From positions 82,384,753-82,448,752 of the forward strand of contig CM051456.1 of the NCBI GenBank assembly GCA_028274465.1: a stretch of DNA of 64,000 nt. The letters are read 5' to 3'. Shown here one piece after another: positions 1 through 9,085 of this stretch. A program made the position numbers and the translations under genes. Source of the stretch: Plantago ovata (lineage: Eukaryota > Streptophyta > Magnoliopsida > Lamiales > Plantaginaceae). The notes under the pieces were generated by a model. It was given only the letters and a program-made list of their open reading frames with translations. It was not told the DNA's origin and searched no databases. Positions within the stretch are counted from its first letter, which is position 1, and each line of letters opens with the position of its first letter.

Positions 1-259
1 CTCTTCATTTTGGTCATCAAGTTCTTGTTCATAAAAGTACCTAATGTACTTTTCTTTTTGCAAACCTTCCCCCTTGCATCAACATCTCACACTTTGCAGT
101 GTCAAATATGACGGAGGCATAGGTTTTACAGTGATTCGGTCGTTTTTTCACACAACTTTCGTGTGTCTGGGGGAGGTCAAGGCAGTCACGGAGCAATGCG
201 TGTTTCCACTGTCAACCTTTGACGATTTTGAGGACTTAGATGACTCTCTTGGGAGCCAT
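1..259 (-). pseudogene. Start of S1 third (env-position) ORF, broken and cut by window edge
   Basis: An ATG at 259-257 on the minus strand opens a frame starting MAPK, soon interrupted by a stop. A Ser/Lys-rich continuation (SSKSSK) lies in the next frame, and further stops follow. The position, after pol, the stem-loop array and the internal polypurine tract, matches the third ORF of copy S3 (33308-38156). The N-termini of the two copies look unlike each other, so homology rests on position. No signal peptide or membrane segment is visible in the part seen. Function unknown. Confidence 0.45.
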
Positions 260-390
260 TTCTTATATAGAAAGAGTTGTACGAAAAGAGATAGTTTGCT
301 TTTTAACTGGATGTACAGTAGATTCAGGCTAGAATTTTCAGAGAAAGGAAATGTGAGTTAAAGAATTTTGTCATTTCTCTAACTCCTTCT

Positions 391-399
391 TTATATAGT
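391..399 (-). promoter_or_regulatory. TATA-like box upstream of the S1 third ORF
   Basis: On the minus strand the sequence reads CACTATATAAAGAAGG, a good plant TATA match, about 130 nt upstream of the ATG at 259. A second TATATAA lies immediately before that ATG (about 264-270). This could be an internal promoter for the third ORF, but TATA-like strings are common in AT-rich DNA. Confidence 0.3.
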
Positions 400-734
400 G
401 TCTCTGGTGTGTGAGAAACTCAATCGATTTGAGCTCTCAGCAAGGGTAAAACAGAGAAACACTGGAGTTAGTGGAGCCTTTGCATTGAATGCGTAGTGGC
501 CCACTAACTAAAACCTTCAGAGCACTCTCTCTCTCTTTGTTTTGTTAGCCGTTAGATTAATAACTCCTTTTAATCAATGGCCACGATTGAATTTCATGTC
601 ATGATTATTGCGAGTTTATCTGTGCCAGCTTAACGTCACAAATTGATTTTACCGAGTAATAAGGGATAGATTTCTTGCTGAAATAGACAAGAATCTTTTC
701 AGCGAGTTTGAATTAACAATCTAGATACTTGCTG

Positions 735-752
735 AAAATTCCCCCTTACTTA
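735..752 (-). other. Internal polypurine tract of S1
   Basis: Minus strand reads AAGTAAGGGGGAATTTTC. It lies between the pol stop and the third ORF, not next to an LTR. S3 has the same tract at 33152-33168 as well as a separate one against its 3' LTR. Extra polypurine tracts are a reported feature of Sireviruses; this one could prime plus-strand DNA internally. Confidence 0.6.
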
Positions 753-786
753 GATATCTCATATTTTCTAAGTTCAAAAGACATTT

Positions 787-1139
787 CTGATTTCCCGTAT
801 CAGTAAATTCTTTGCACTTGAGACATCCTTTGTAAAATCTGAGAGATGAGCTTTCGCTCTTTTTCTGAGTTCCCATCTCAGAAAATTCCTTTGATACTTG
901 AATACCTGTTTCAGTATCTTTGATTGTCTGAGTACCCGTCTCAGCAATCCTTAAGTTCTTTCACTTACTGAGTGCCTGTCTCAGCAAATGGTCAAGTTTC
1001 CTAACAAATACCTGTTTGAAGGAATTACTTGCTGAATGCCTGTTTCAACAATCATGTTGTGACTTATCATTTCTTAGAAGAAATCAGTGACTTGGTCTTT
1101 TGGACAGGAATATTTTGGCTTGCTGAATACCTGTTTCAG
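787..1139 (-). repeat. Array of 17-nt stem-loop repeats, S1 copy
   Basis: About eight imperfect copies of a 17-base inverted repeat follow the pol stop. Clear copies are at 787-803, 865-881, 928-944, 968-984 and 1123-1139; weaker ones are at 898-914 and 1032-1048. On the minus strand the consensus is CTGARACRGGNAYTCAG. Arm pairs differ between copies but stay complementary: CTGAA/TTCAG, CTGAG/CTCAG and CTGAT/ATCAG. The same array lies at the same place in S3 (32752-33117). Conserved pairing rather than sequence points to RNA hairpins. Confidence 0.8.
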
Positions 1140-1159
1140 CATTCTGCTAAGTGTATCCT

Positions 1160-1764
1160 TTATTGAGGTAGTTCAATCAATCCAAGGTTATACCTTAGCA
1201 TTGCGAACTTATTATCCAGTAGGGGCTTGGTAAAGATGTCAGCAAGCTGATCTTCAGTACCTACTTTCACAACCCCAATATCACCTTTTCCACATGATCT
1301 CTAATGAAATGATGTCTAATATCAATGTGCTTGGTCCTAGAGTGAAACTTAGGATTTTGCGTAAATGCAATAGCACTTGTATTATCACAAAAGATTGGTG
1401 TTTTCTTTGCAGAAATACCATAATCTCTTAATTGTTGCTGAATCCATAGGATTTGAGCTGTGCAACAACCAGCTGCAATGTATTCAGATTCATTAGATGA
1501 ATTGGCGACACACGTTTGCTTCTTGCTGAACCATGATATTAATCTACTACCCAAAAACTGACAAGTTCCAGAGGTACTTTTTCTATCAAGAGTTGATCCA
1601 CCATGATCAGCATCTGAATAGCCAACCAATTCAAGTCCAGAATCTTTAGGATACCATAATCCAACACTGACTGTACCTTTAACATATTTCAGTATTTTTA
1701 GTTGCCATTTTGTAGTGTGATTCTCTTGGATCAGATTGGAATCTTGCACACACACAAACAGCAT
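1160..1764 (-). pseudogene. S1 pol: RNase H domain
   Basis: Copia RNase H. Visible motifs: GYSDADHGG (first catalytic Asp), ESEYIA (catalytic Glu), IFCDNTSAI (second Asp) and the HIDIRHHFIRD block before the C-terminus. A one-base loss near 1282 shifts the frame; the tail (QLADIFTKPL) continues in another frame to the pol stop at 1160-1162. It would degrade the RNA strand of the RNA/DNA hybrid during reverse transcription. The frame is also broken from RT at about 1765-1790. Confidence 0.85.
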
Positions 1765-1788
1765 ACTGAATGTCAGGTCTACTTGTTG

Positions 1789-3005
1789 TTAGATACAACA
1801 AGGAACCAATGAGCTTCCTATACTTGTGTTCTTCAACACTTTGTCCTCTTTAGTATAGCCCAATTTGGTACCAACACTCATAGGGATCTTTTCAGGTTTC
1901 TCATCCTCTTTGATCCTAAACTTTATGAGCATTTCTTTCGCATACTTTGCTTGATTTATGAATATTCCATCTTTGAGTTGCTTGACTTGCAACCCTAGGA
2001 AATAATTCAATTTTCCCATCATACTCATTTCAAACTTAGTAGTCATGAGTTTGGCAAAATCATCACAAAGTTGCTTGTCCTTAGATCCAAAAATTATGTC
2101 ATCCACATAAATTTGAACTAAGATTAATTTACCATCATGGTTCATGGTAAATAAAGTTTTGTCAACTTCACCTTTCTTGAAACCATTTTCCAGCAAAAAC
2201 TTAGCCAAGGTATCATACCATGCTCTTGGTGCTTGCTTTAGACCATATACAGCTTTCTGAAGCTTATATACCATCTTGGTTTCTGAGGGAAGTTCAAAGC
2301 CAGGGGGTTATTGTAGGTAGACTTCTTCAGCAAGTTCACCATTTAAGAATGCACTTTTAACATCCATTTGGTAAACAATGAAGTCATTGTGAGCAACAAA
2401 GGCCAAGAAAAGCCTAATTGCATCCAATCTTGCAACTGGAGCATAAGACTCATCATAGTCCAACCCTTCAGTCTGACAGTAACCTTGAGCAACTAAGCGT
2501 GCTTTGTTTCTTGTTACTTCACCAGACTCGCTCAGCTTGTTTCTGAACACCCACTTGTACCAATAGCTTTCGTATTTTCAGCAAGTGGCACAAGTTTCCA
2601 GACTTTGTTTCTTTCAAATTGATCCAATTCTTCTTGCATTGCCTTTATCCATTCAGAATGCTTCAAAGCTTCTTCTATGGTTTTAGGTTCAATTTCTGAT
2701 ACAAAGCAAGAGAATAAAGATTCTACTTCTACGACAGTTGCTTCTTCAGCAAGTTCGGGAGTAGCTTTGGATCTAGTCACTTGGCGTTTATTAATATCAC
2801 CAATCATATCCGTAGAGGGATGATCTCTAATCCATTTATTAACAGGTTTCCTGTTTGTTGGATCAGGATATGTTTGCTCATCAGCATGTGACTCTTCAGT
2901 ATGTACTTGTTCAGTATTACTGGGAATTTGTGTCTCTGTTGAGATTTGTTCGTCAGCAACTGCTTGTTCAGCATTGCTGGATTGAGGTATTTCATCAGCA
3001 GGCAC
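1789..3005 (-). pseudogene. S1 pol: reverse transcriptase (RVT_2) domain, three frame pieces
   Basis: Copia reverse transcriptase in three pieces: 3005-2532 (acidic linker, then MQEELDQFERNKVWKLV), 2550-2308 ([32 protein letters not shown]) and 2274-1789 ([12 protein letters not shown] and the active-site motif YVDDIIFG). The catalytic Asp pair of YVDD is intact. Small frameshifts near 2540 and a stop near 2290-2307 break the chain. The linker upstream is rich in Ala-Glu and Thr/Ser, typical of the variable INT-RT spacer. Confidence 0.88.
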
Positions 3006-3021
3006 TGGAGATTGTGTAATT

Positions 3022-4028
3022 TCAGCAACTTCCGGAGCAACCGCATCTTTTGCTGGATTCTTTGTCGTGAACTATTTTTATCTTGTCATGACTCGGGGGA
3101 GGAGAGTCATTGTCAGAATCATCATTTAGTTCAATTGACTTGATTTTCCTAGCATCAGATTCAGTTCTTTGCTCATGTATGATTAGCTTTTTCATACATT
3201 CTGATATTTCTTCTTCAGCAGGCACACCTTGTGACTTTTCGTAGAATACAACATGCACAGATTCTTCAATCTTTTGTGCCTTTTTGTTGTAAACTCTATA
3301 AGCTTTACTATGCAAGGAGTAGCCAAGAAATATCGCTTCGTCTGCCTTTGGTTGAAATGTTCTTAGGTATTCTCTACCATTGTTAAGAACGAAACACTTG
3401 CAACCAAATACTCTTAGATGAGTGATGTTAGGAGGTCTTCCAACAAACAATTCATAAGGAGTTTTGTTGTATTCCTTAGTAATCAAACATCTATTCTGAG
3501 TATAGCAGGCGGTATTAATCGTTTCAACCTAGTAAGCCTCACTTATTTCAGTGTCAGCAAGCATTGTTCTTGCGGCTTCTTTCAGGGTACGATTCTTCCG
3601 TTCAGCAACACCGTTTTGCTGTGGTGTCCTTACTGAGGATAACTGATGTTGAATACCTTTCGAGGTACAATAATCAGTTATGTACTGGTTACAAACTCAG
3701 TACCATGGTCTGTCCTTATGACTTTTACCTTGTCATTTTTCATGACTTCAAGCTTATTGAGCAAGTTAGGTATTTCAGTCTTGGTTTCAGATTTGTGCTT
3801 GATGAATACTACCCAAGTGAATCTTGAATAGTCATCTACCACGACTAGACCATACTTCTTACCAGCATAGCTTGTTGAAGAAGATTCAAACAAGTCCATG
3901 TGTAAGAGTTGTAAAGGTTTTGTAGTTGACGGTACTGCCTTGTTCTTGAAAGAAGATTTGGTTTGCTTTCCTTGCTGACATGCATTGCAAACACCATCCT
4001 TCTTAAAAGTAAACCCTAGGTAAACCAA
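3022..4028 (-). pseudogene. S1 pol: integrase domain
   Basis: Copia integrase. The CNACQQGKQ segment (Cys pair of the HHCC zinc finger), LLHMDLFES (first catalytic Asp) and IRTDHGTEF (second Asp) lie in 4028-3678. The stretch carrying the catalytic Glu (NGV..ERK) falls in the frameshifted gap 3487-3677. TPYELFVGRPPNITHLRVFG and FLGYS, typical of the copia integrase C-terminal region, are in 3486-3022. At least two frameshifts. The domain catalyses strand transfer of element cDNA. Confidence 0.87.
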
Positions 4029-4544
4029 CTACAAGTGCCTTTTTAGACAGCTTATTCAGCGTCTTGAAGTTTAGATGACTTGTTCGTTTATGCCATAACC
4101 ATGCTTTTTCAGCAAGACAATCATGATCTGAGACAAGGCATTTTTCAACGTTTGCTGAAGACCAATCAACGGTGTACAAGCCTCCTGATCTTCTTGCAAT
4201 CATTATAACCTTTTTAGTCTCAAAATCTAAAAGTTCACATTCATCACTTTTAATTTCGATGAAGTATCCTTTGTCAGCAAATTGACTCATGCTGAAAAGG
4301 TTAAACTTAAGATTTTTGACATAAAGAACTCCAGAAATGGTTATGCATCCCAACTTCACATCACCATAGCCTTTTGTAGATCCGGAGCCTCCACCAGCAA
4401 ACCTTATTGTTGGACCTTTAGACCACCGTCTATAGTTTATAAGGTTATTCTTGTTGCCCGTCATGTGCTTTCCACAACCACTATCAAAGTGCCAGATTGC
4501 ATCGTTTGTCTCCGTGGCTGCAGTCTGCACAATCAAGAGCAAAC
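4003..4544 (-). CDS. S1 pol: aspartic protease and GAG-pre-integrase domain
   Basis: About 180 residues. WHFDSGCGKHMTG carries the copia protease active-site D-S-G. SGVLYVKNLKFNLFSMSQ and the C-terminal LYTVDW...WLWHKRTSHLNFKTLNKL form the GAG-pre-integrase segment with its zinc-binding His residues. The frame opens without an ATG, right after the gag stop, in the -1 frame relative to gag. The sequence across the junction (TAATTAAC, T-rich tract, GTGCAG) is the same in S3. Probably made as part of Pol by frameshift or splicing. Confidence 0.8.
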
Positions 4545-4547
4545 AAG

Positions 4548-5270
4548 TTAATTATCCAATGATGGATGTCCATTAACATGTTCAAGAATGCGTCCAGTGG
4601 AAACCCAAGTCTGAAGTTTTTCAACTTTGACTTGTTTTCTACTTGCTGAGGAACTAGGAGGATTTGGGCTAAAAGACTTTTGACTCGTGCTGGTCAAATC
4701 CACTTTCTGATGTGGTGTCTTGCTCTGTTGACCTTTTTGCTGAACATACTTTTCAGTAAGTTCTTTTCTAGCAAGGTTCCTTCTAGTCCTAGCATTGAGA
4801 GTCTTTTCAGAACTCTTAGGCTTGGTTTTCTTCATCTCTTTGAAGTATCTTTGCTGACTTTGCTTATACTCATGAAAGAGTTGACTTTGCTTGGTTTTGA
4901 AACCTAGTCCACTTTTCGGAGAATGCTGAGCTTTAGCTTCAGCAACCTTACTTGATTCAGGTTTGTCAGCAAAGGACTTCTGATTACTTTTAGTAATCTT
5001 GCCTTTAGTCTTAACAACTTGCTTTTCAGCAACTTGTTTGGCGGAATGCTTCACGGCATTCTTTTTCTTTCCAGTTTGCTTCTCAGCAACCTGTTTTCCT
5101 TTTAAAGTCTTGTTACTTTGAGTAGCAACAGCGGGCTTTATGGTCATAGGTACTTGATTGCATGTTTCAGCAACTTTAGTTTGACCAAACTGATAGATTA
5201 CTGGAGGACTACTATCAGTAGCACGTACAAAGGAGATAGGTGATTTATCTTTTCTCAAGATTTCTATCAC
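4548..5270 (-). CDS. S1 gag, basic C-terminal part
   Basis: About 240 residues, very rich in Lys, Gln and Ser, with repeated KQVAEKQ-like units (about residues 60-85) and ending SLDN followed by TAA. It is in the same frame as the gag N-terminal piece but separated from it by stops at about 5271-5336 caused by a local frameshift. Its counterpart in S3 is 14129-14794. The basic composition suggests RNA binding. The stop is followed at once by pol in the -1 frame. Confidence 0.7.
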   Translation of the reverse strand: MIEILRKDKSPISFVRATDSSPPVIYQFGQTKVAETCNQVPMTIKPAVATQSNKTLKGKQVAEKQTGKKKNAVKHSAKQVAEKQVVKTKGKITKSNQKSFADKPESSKVAEAKAQHSPKSGLGFKTKQSQLFHEYKQSQQRYFKEMKKTKPKSSEKTLNARTRRNLARKELTEKYVQQKGQQSKTPHQKVDLTSTSQKSFSPNPPSSSASRKQVKVEKLQTWVSTGRILEHVNGHPSLDN

Positions 5271-5333
5271 CTTCGCACGTTGCTCCTAAACCTTCTTTCT
5301 GAGATGGATCTCCCAAATAAGAGTTTAGTTCAT

Positions 5334-6983
5334 TCAGCGTATTACTTGCTTCCACATAGGATTTGAGCAAGTAACTTGGATTTCATCTTTTTCATTCATC
5401 TTTTTCATTTCTTGGATTTCAGCAAGTAACTTTAGAATTGAGGACTGATACTCTTCCAATTCTAATGCCATTTGAGAATTTTTCTCTGCAGCCTCAGCAA
5501 TCAACTTCTTAAGACGCCTTATTTCAGCATCCTTTTCTTCTGTCTCTTCCTTCAGCAAAACATACTTTTCAGTAGTTTGCTTGGTCAGAGTTTCAGCAAG
5601 TTGAAGTTTCTCTTGTTGTTTGCTGAGAGTTTTCTCAAATCTTTCGATTTCTCCTTGAATCTTTTCAAGGTCAATCTCGTCTTCACTTTCTGAATCTGAG
5701 TCAGAGGTAGAGTTATTTACCTGACCGGCCATGAGGCATAATTTGTAGTTCGACACATCTGGATAAGCTTCCATAGCTATTCCACACACTTCTTTGCCAA
5801 TCTCCACGTCTAGAGTGGCTTCTTCATCGTCGGTGTCTGAACTTTCATCCTTACTGTCTTCGGAGCTTGTATCAATACACAATGCATCGATTTTTGCTTG
5901 AAGCTTCTTCTTTTCTTCAGCAATGAAAGCTCTTTTGAACTTCTTCTTCTTTTCAGCAGATTTGCCTTTCAGCAAAGGGCAATTAGCTTTGAAGTGTCCA
6001 GGCTTTTTGCAGTAAAAACATAGATCATTTCCAACTGCTGGTTCTTCTGATGATGTAGCTTGCTGAGCTTGCTTGTTCAGCGAGCTAGTATCATTTTTGT
6101 ACTTATGGTAGTTGTTACCAAGATGCTTTTTCAGCTTCTCTTTTGCTTTTCGCCTTTCAAGTTCCTTACTGATGAACTTCTTCATGTTTTTAACAACTAA
6201 AGCATTTTCATCAGCAGGCTCTTTATCATTCTTCTTTTCAGAAGATGACGGCTTTGCAGCAAGAGCAATGTTTTGCGATTTTTCAGCAAACACATTTTCT
6301 CTTTGCTTTGTCTCATAATTGACAGTAGCAAGATGAGAGAACAACTCTGTTGGTGTAATGTCAGGCATTCCTTGATTATAATAGAAATTTTGAGTATGGA
6401 TCCATTCTTGATTCAAACTTCTGATGATAGTTTTCACTTTCTCAGAATCTGAATAAAGATTTCCAACACCCAGCGCTGCCATTTCACTAACAAGAGTTGT
6501 GAATCTGAAGTCCAAGTCTTCCAGTGACTCGTTAGCACCTTGCTTAACGTTTTGAAACTTTAATTTAAGTACTTCAAGTTTGTTTTCCTTGGTCTTGTCA
6601 GATCCAGCACAAAGATCTTGAACCATTTTCCAAGCTTCCTTTGCAGTCTTAGCACCCCACAGTTTGCACTGTATGGTATCCGGAGTTGATCTGATGATGA
6701 TATTTCTTGCTTGGCCATCAAGACGGAATCTCTTAGCTTCGTCAGAAGTCCATTCCTCTCTTGGTTTTGGCACAACAGTATATGATGGTTCGCCAAGGAT
6801 GGTTTCCTTCCCAGCTTCAGTGGTCTTGTGAGGGAAACTCCTTTCAATCTTAGTGATCTTGATAGGTCCATCATTAATGACGGTTACCATCTCATCACTA
6901 ATGGCCTCAAGATGTAGCATCATGTTGTTTCTCCATTTCTCGTAATTGTCCAGCTTCAGCAAGGGAGCATCTCCTAAAGACAT
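5334..6983 (-). CDS. S1 gag, N-terminal 549 residues (UBN2-type with zinc knuckle)
   Basis: Copia gag (capsid/nucleocapsid). The ATG at 6983 opens MSLGDAPLLKLDNYEKW, a DUF4219-like start. The UBN2-type capsid region follows (AKEAWKMVQDL, LEVLKLKFQNVKQG, ESLEDLDFRF). The CCHC zinc knuckle CFYCKKPGHFKANC is at about residues 323-336. After it come an acidic stretch (SSEDSKDESSDTDDEE) and a long predicted coiled coil of heptad-like Leu/Glu/Lys from about residue 435. The ATG lies about 110 nt after the LTR/PBS, as expected. The frame is disrupted near 5380, so the extreme C-terminus reads aberrantly before the stop. Confidence 0.9.
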   Translation of the reverse strand: MSLGDAPLLKLDNYEKWRNNMMLHLEAISDEMVTVINDGPIKITKIERSFPHKTTEAGKETILGEPSYTVVPKPREEWTSDEAKRFRLDGQARNIIIRSTPDTIQCKLWGAKTAKEAWKMVQDLCAGSDKTKENKLEVLKLKFQNVKQGANESLEDLDFRFTTLVSEMAALGVGNLYSDSEKVKTIIRSLNQEWIHTQNFYYNQGMPDITPTELFSHLATVNYETKQRENVFAEKSQNIALAAKPSSSEKKNDKEPADENALVVKNMKKFISKELERRKAKEKLKKHLGNNYHKYKNDTSSLNKQAQQATSSEEPAVGNDLCFYCKKPGHFKANCPLLKGKSAEKKKKFKRAFIAEEKKKLQAKIDALCIDTSSEDSKDESSDTDDEEATLDVEIGKEVCGIAMEAYPDVSNYKLCLMAGQVNNSTSDSDSESEDEIDLEKIQGEIERFEKTLSKQQEKLQLAETLTKQTTEKYVLLKEETEEKDAEIRRLKKLIAEAAEKNSQMALELEEYQSSILKLLAEIQEMKKMNEKDEIQVTCSNPMWKQVIR

Positions 6984-7079
6984 CCTGTCAGTAAAGCACT
7001 ACCAAACTGATCAAGTGAGAGTGATTTACGGAAAGCACTTAAGGGGATCTAGGTTCAGTGCAGAAGGCTAAAGAAGCTG

Positions 7080-7091
7080 GCTCTGATACCA
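7080..7091 (-). other. S1 primer-binding site (tRNA-iMet type)
   Basis: Minus strand reads TGGTATCAGAGC two bases after the LTR end. This is the standard copia primer-binding site complementary to the 3' end of initiator tRNA-Met. Confidence 0.9.
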
Positions 7092-7093
7092 CT

Positions 7094-8686
7094 TGTTGGT
7101 CCCTTTAAACAACAAGAAAAGACTAGAGGGGGGGGTGAATAGTCTTTTCAAACTTTCGTCGTTTAAAAACTTTCTCAGCAAGTACTTATTACTTTTCAGT
7201 AATGAGTTCGCTGATACTTAACTTTCTCCGCAAGCGTAAGTTACTTTACAGTAGCTTGGTTTGCTGATACTTAAAATCAGAGAGCGGAAGTCTTTGAAAC
7301 AATAAGTGCTCTTTCAGCAAGTGAAGTGAGTGACTGTGTACAAACAGATATAATTTGCTGAAAGCTAAATGCAGTAAGTAAATCACACAAACGCTTTTAT
7401 AGTGGTAACTGAGAGTGGCGTAATCTGTCAACTAATCCACTTTGTCCTTTCTAGGACTGAATCCACTAAGATATGATTGAGGTTCCTTACAATCTCCTAT
7501 CTAAAGCGATTCAACAGAAACCAATCTAAACTAGAGAACTCAACCTTGTTCTCCACCAAACTTGGTACTTTTAATCAGCAAAACTATGCTCGATTAAGTT
7601 CCCCCTGAATATCACGCCTGAAAGGGTGTATTTTCAGTTAGAGAGTTTTGGGTGAGATGACTTAATTATAACTTATTCAGTTATAACCAGTAATCTAAGA
7701 AACACAACTTTGAATACTTTGCAGTAAACAAGTTTGATTGTTTCTGGTGTCAAGACTTGTTCTTGTTCGAAAGAAAGAACACTAAACTAATTTCTTAGCC
7801 GAGTTTGTTCTATTTTTTTCACAAGTAGCTTTTTCAAGCTTTAAGTCTTGGAACGGATCAATGGCAGTAAGAGTGATTGAAGATTTTTGAGTTTTTAAGC
7901 ACAAGTGAGAGTTTGATCACGTTGTTGACACACTTCAACTCTTTGCCGGATGACCTCTATTTATAGTGCAAGTAAGGAGCCGTTTGAATTTCAAATCCTA
8001 AGGCTTTTGTTCCTTAACATGTCACTATCTTGCTTTTGTACTTTCAGCAGCGACTTTGTTTGTCTTCTAGTCTTCATGTCCTTCGCGTGTAAGCTTTGCA
8101 TTAAATGCACATTTGAATAGAATTCAAACAGTAACATTGGAGCGCAAATTCACGTACATTCAGCAAGAGGTCACATATGTTTATCAGCAAGTGGTCAGTC
8201 TCAGTTTCAGCAAGCACAACCTACTCTGTCTTTTAGATTTTCACTTATGCAATGCTGTTGCTGAATTTTCCACTTTCTGAGCAACATGTGCCTTACCAGT
8301 CTTCAGCAATCTTCAAGTCTTCAAGTCTTCAAGTCTTCAAATCTTCAAAAGTCTTCAAGATTCTGACCGGTTTCTTATTTGCTTCAATAATTTGTTTGTA
8401 ATAAACAAAATATATCTTCAGCAAATGCTTCAATAGGTCATTTTCTTTTCAGAAAATAAGATTCATTAAAACTAAGCATCAATAAGGTATTTTCTTTTCA
8501 GAAAATAAAATACATCATACGCAAAAGAAATAACTTATCTAACACCTAACTAAGTCATCAGCAAACGTTCCTCTTTTACAATGTCCTTAAAATTCTAAAT
8601 TCCTATGGACCTTAAGAGTACTAGTTACTAGACTGTTCTTAATTTAGCATGGTTAATTGCTCATCAAAATTACAAGTTTCCTAACA
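7094..8686 (-). repeat. S1 5' LTR (1593 bp)
   Basis: On the minus strand the LTR begins TGTTAGGAAACTTG and ends GGGACCAACA. Boundaries are fixed by the PBS on one side and the interrupted S2 gag frame on the other. The TATA box (TATAAATAG) is at 7957-7965, so U3 is roughly 0.7 kb and R-U5 roughly 0.85 kb. Two small hairpins lie near the 3' end: 7188-7203 (GAAA loop) and 7240-7255 (GTAA loop, one stem mismatch). A short CTTCAAGT microsatellite is at about 8310-8350. TTGCTGA/TCAGCAA motifs are dense. Confidence 0.92.
7957..7965 (-). promoter_or_regulatory. TATA box of S1 LTR promoter
   Basis: TATAAATAG on the minus strand, followed by the conserved GAGGTCATCCGGCAAAGAG. The same block is in S2 (9987-9995), solo LTR A (13460-13468), solo LTR B (34643-34651) and the S3 3' LTR (39315-39323). 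Transcription would start about 30 nt downstream. Confidence 0.75.
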
Positions 8687-8976
8687 ATGATGTTTCTCGC
8701 TTGGCCATCAAGACGGAATCTTTTGGCTTCGTCGGAAGTCCATTCCTCTCTTGGTTTTGGAACGACAGTATCGACTGGTTCACCTAAGATAGTTTCCTTT
8801 CCAGCTTCTGTGGTTTTGTGAGGAAAACTTCTCTCAAGTTTAGTTATCTTTATCTGTCCATCATTTATGACAGTGACCATCTCATCACTAATGGCCTCAA
8901 GATGTAGCATCATGTTGTTTCGCCATTTTTCATAGTTTTCCAGCTTCAACAAGAGAGCGTCTCCTAAAGACATCAT
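8687..8976 (-). pseudogene. S2 gag N-terminus, truncated by S1 insertion
   Basis: Starts MMSLGDALLLKLENYEKW and is nearly identical to the S1 gag N-terminus through GQARNIIV (about 96 residues). It then runs straight into the S1 LTR. The second Met matches the S1 start. The truncation is an insertion boundary, not a domain end. Confidence 0.88.
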
Positions 8977-9071
8977 GTCAGCAAAAGACTACCAAACTGA
9001 TCAAGTGAGAGTGATTTACGGAAAGCACCTAAGGGGTTCTAGGTTCAGTGCTGAAGGTTAAAGAACCTCCA

Positions 9072-9083
9072 GCTCTGATACCA
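9072..9083 (-). other. S2 primer-binding site
   Basis: TGGTATCAGAGC on the minus strand, two bases from the LTR end, identical in placement to S1. Confidence 0.88.
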
Positions 9084-9085
9084 CT

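Larger units (their letters stand above)
1..8686 (-). mobile_element. Sirevirus-type copia element S1 (5' part, runs off left edge)
   Basis: Minus-strand Ty1/copia element. Reading down the minus strand: 5' LTR (8686-7094), PBS, gag, PR, integrase, RT, RNase H, a stem-loop array, an internal polypurine tract and the start of a third ORF that leaves the window at base 1. The 3' LTR is outside. PR-INT-RT-RH is the copia order; the long gag with coiled coil, the extra ORF after pol and the TGGTATCAGAGC PBS fit the Sirevirus (Maximus/SIRE) lineage. It is inserted in the gag of a second copy (S2): the S2 gag reading frame stops exactly at 8687. The first five bases outside the LTR (8687-8691, ATGAT) should be one TSD copy; the other is off the window. 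Several frameshifts make it non-functional. Confidence 0.9.

Noticed and set aside
44..361. Plus-strand 105-codon ORF
   Set aside because: It is antisense to the S1 third-ORF leader; no recognisable protein features.
787..1139. CRISPR-like array
   Set aside because: Regular short palindromic repeats, but spacers vary in length, there are no cas genes, the setting is a plant retrotransposon, and the units sit at a fixed place in each element.
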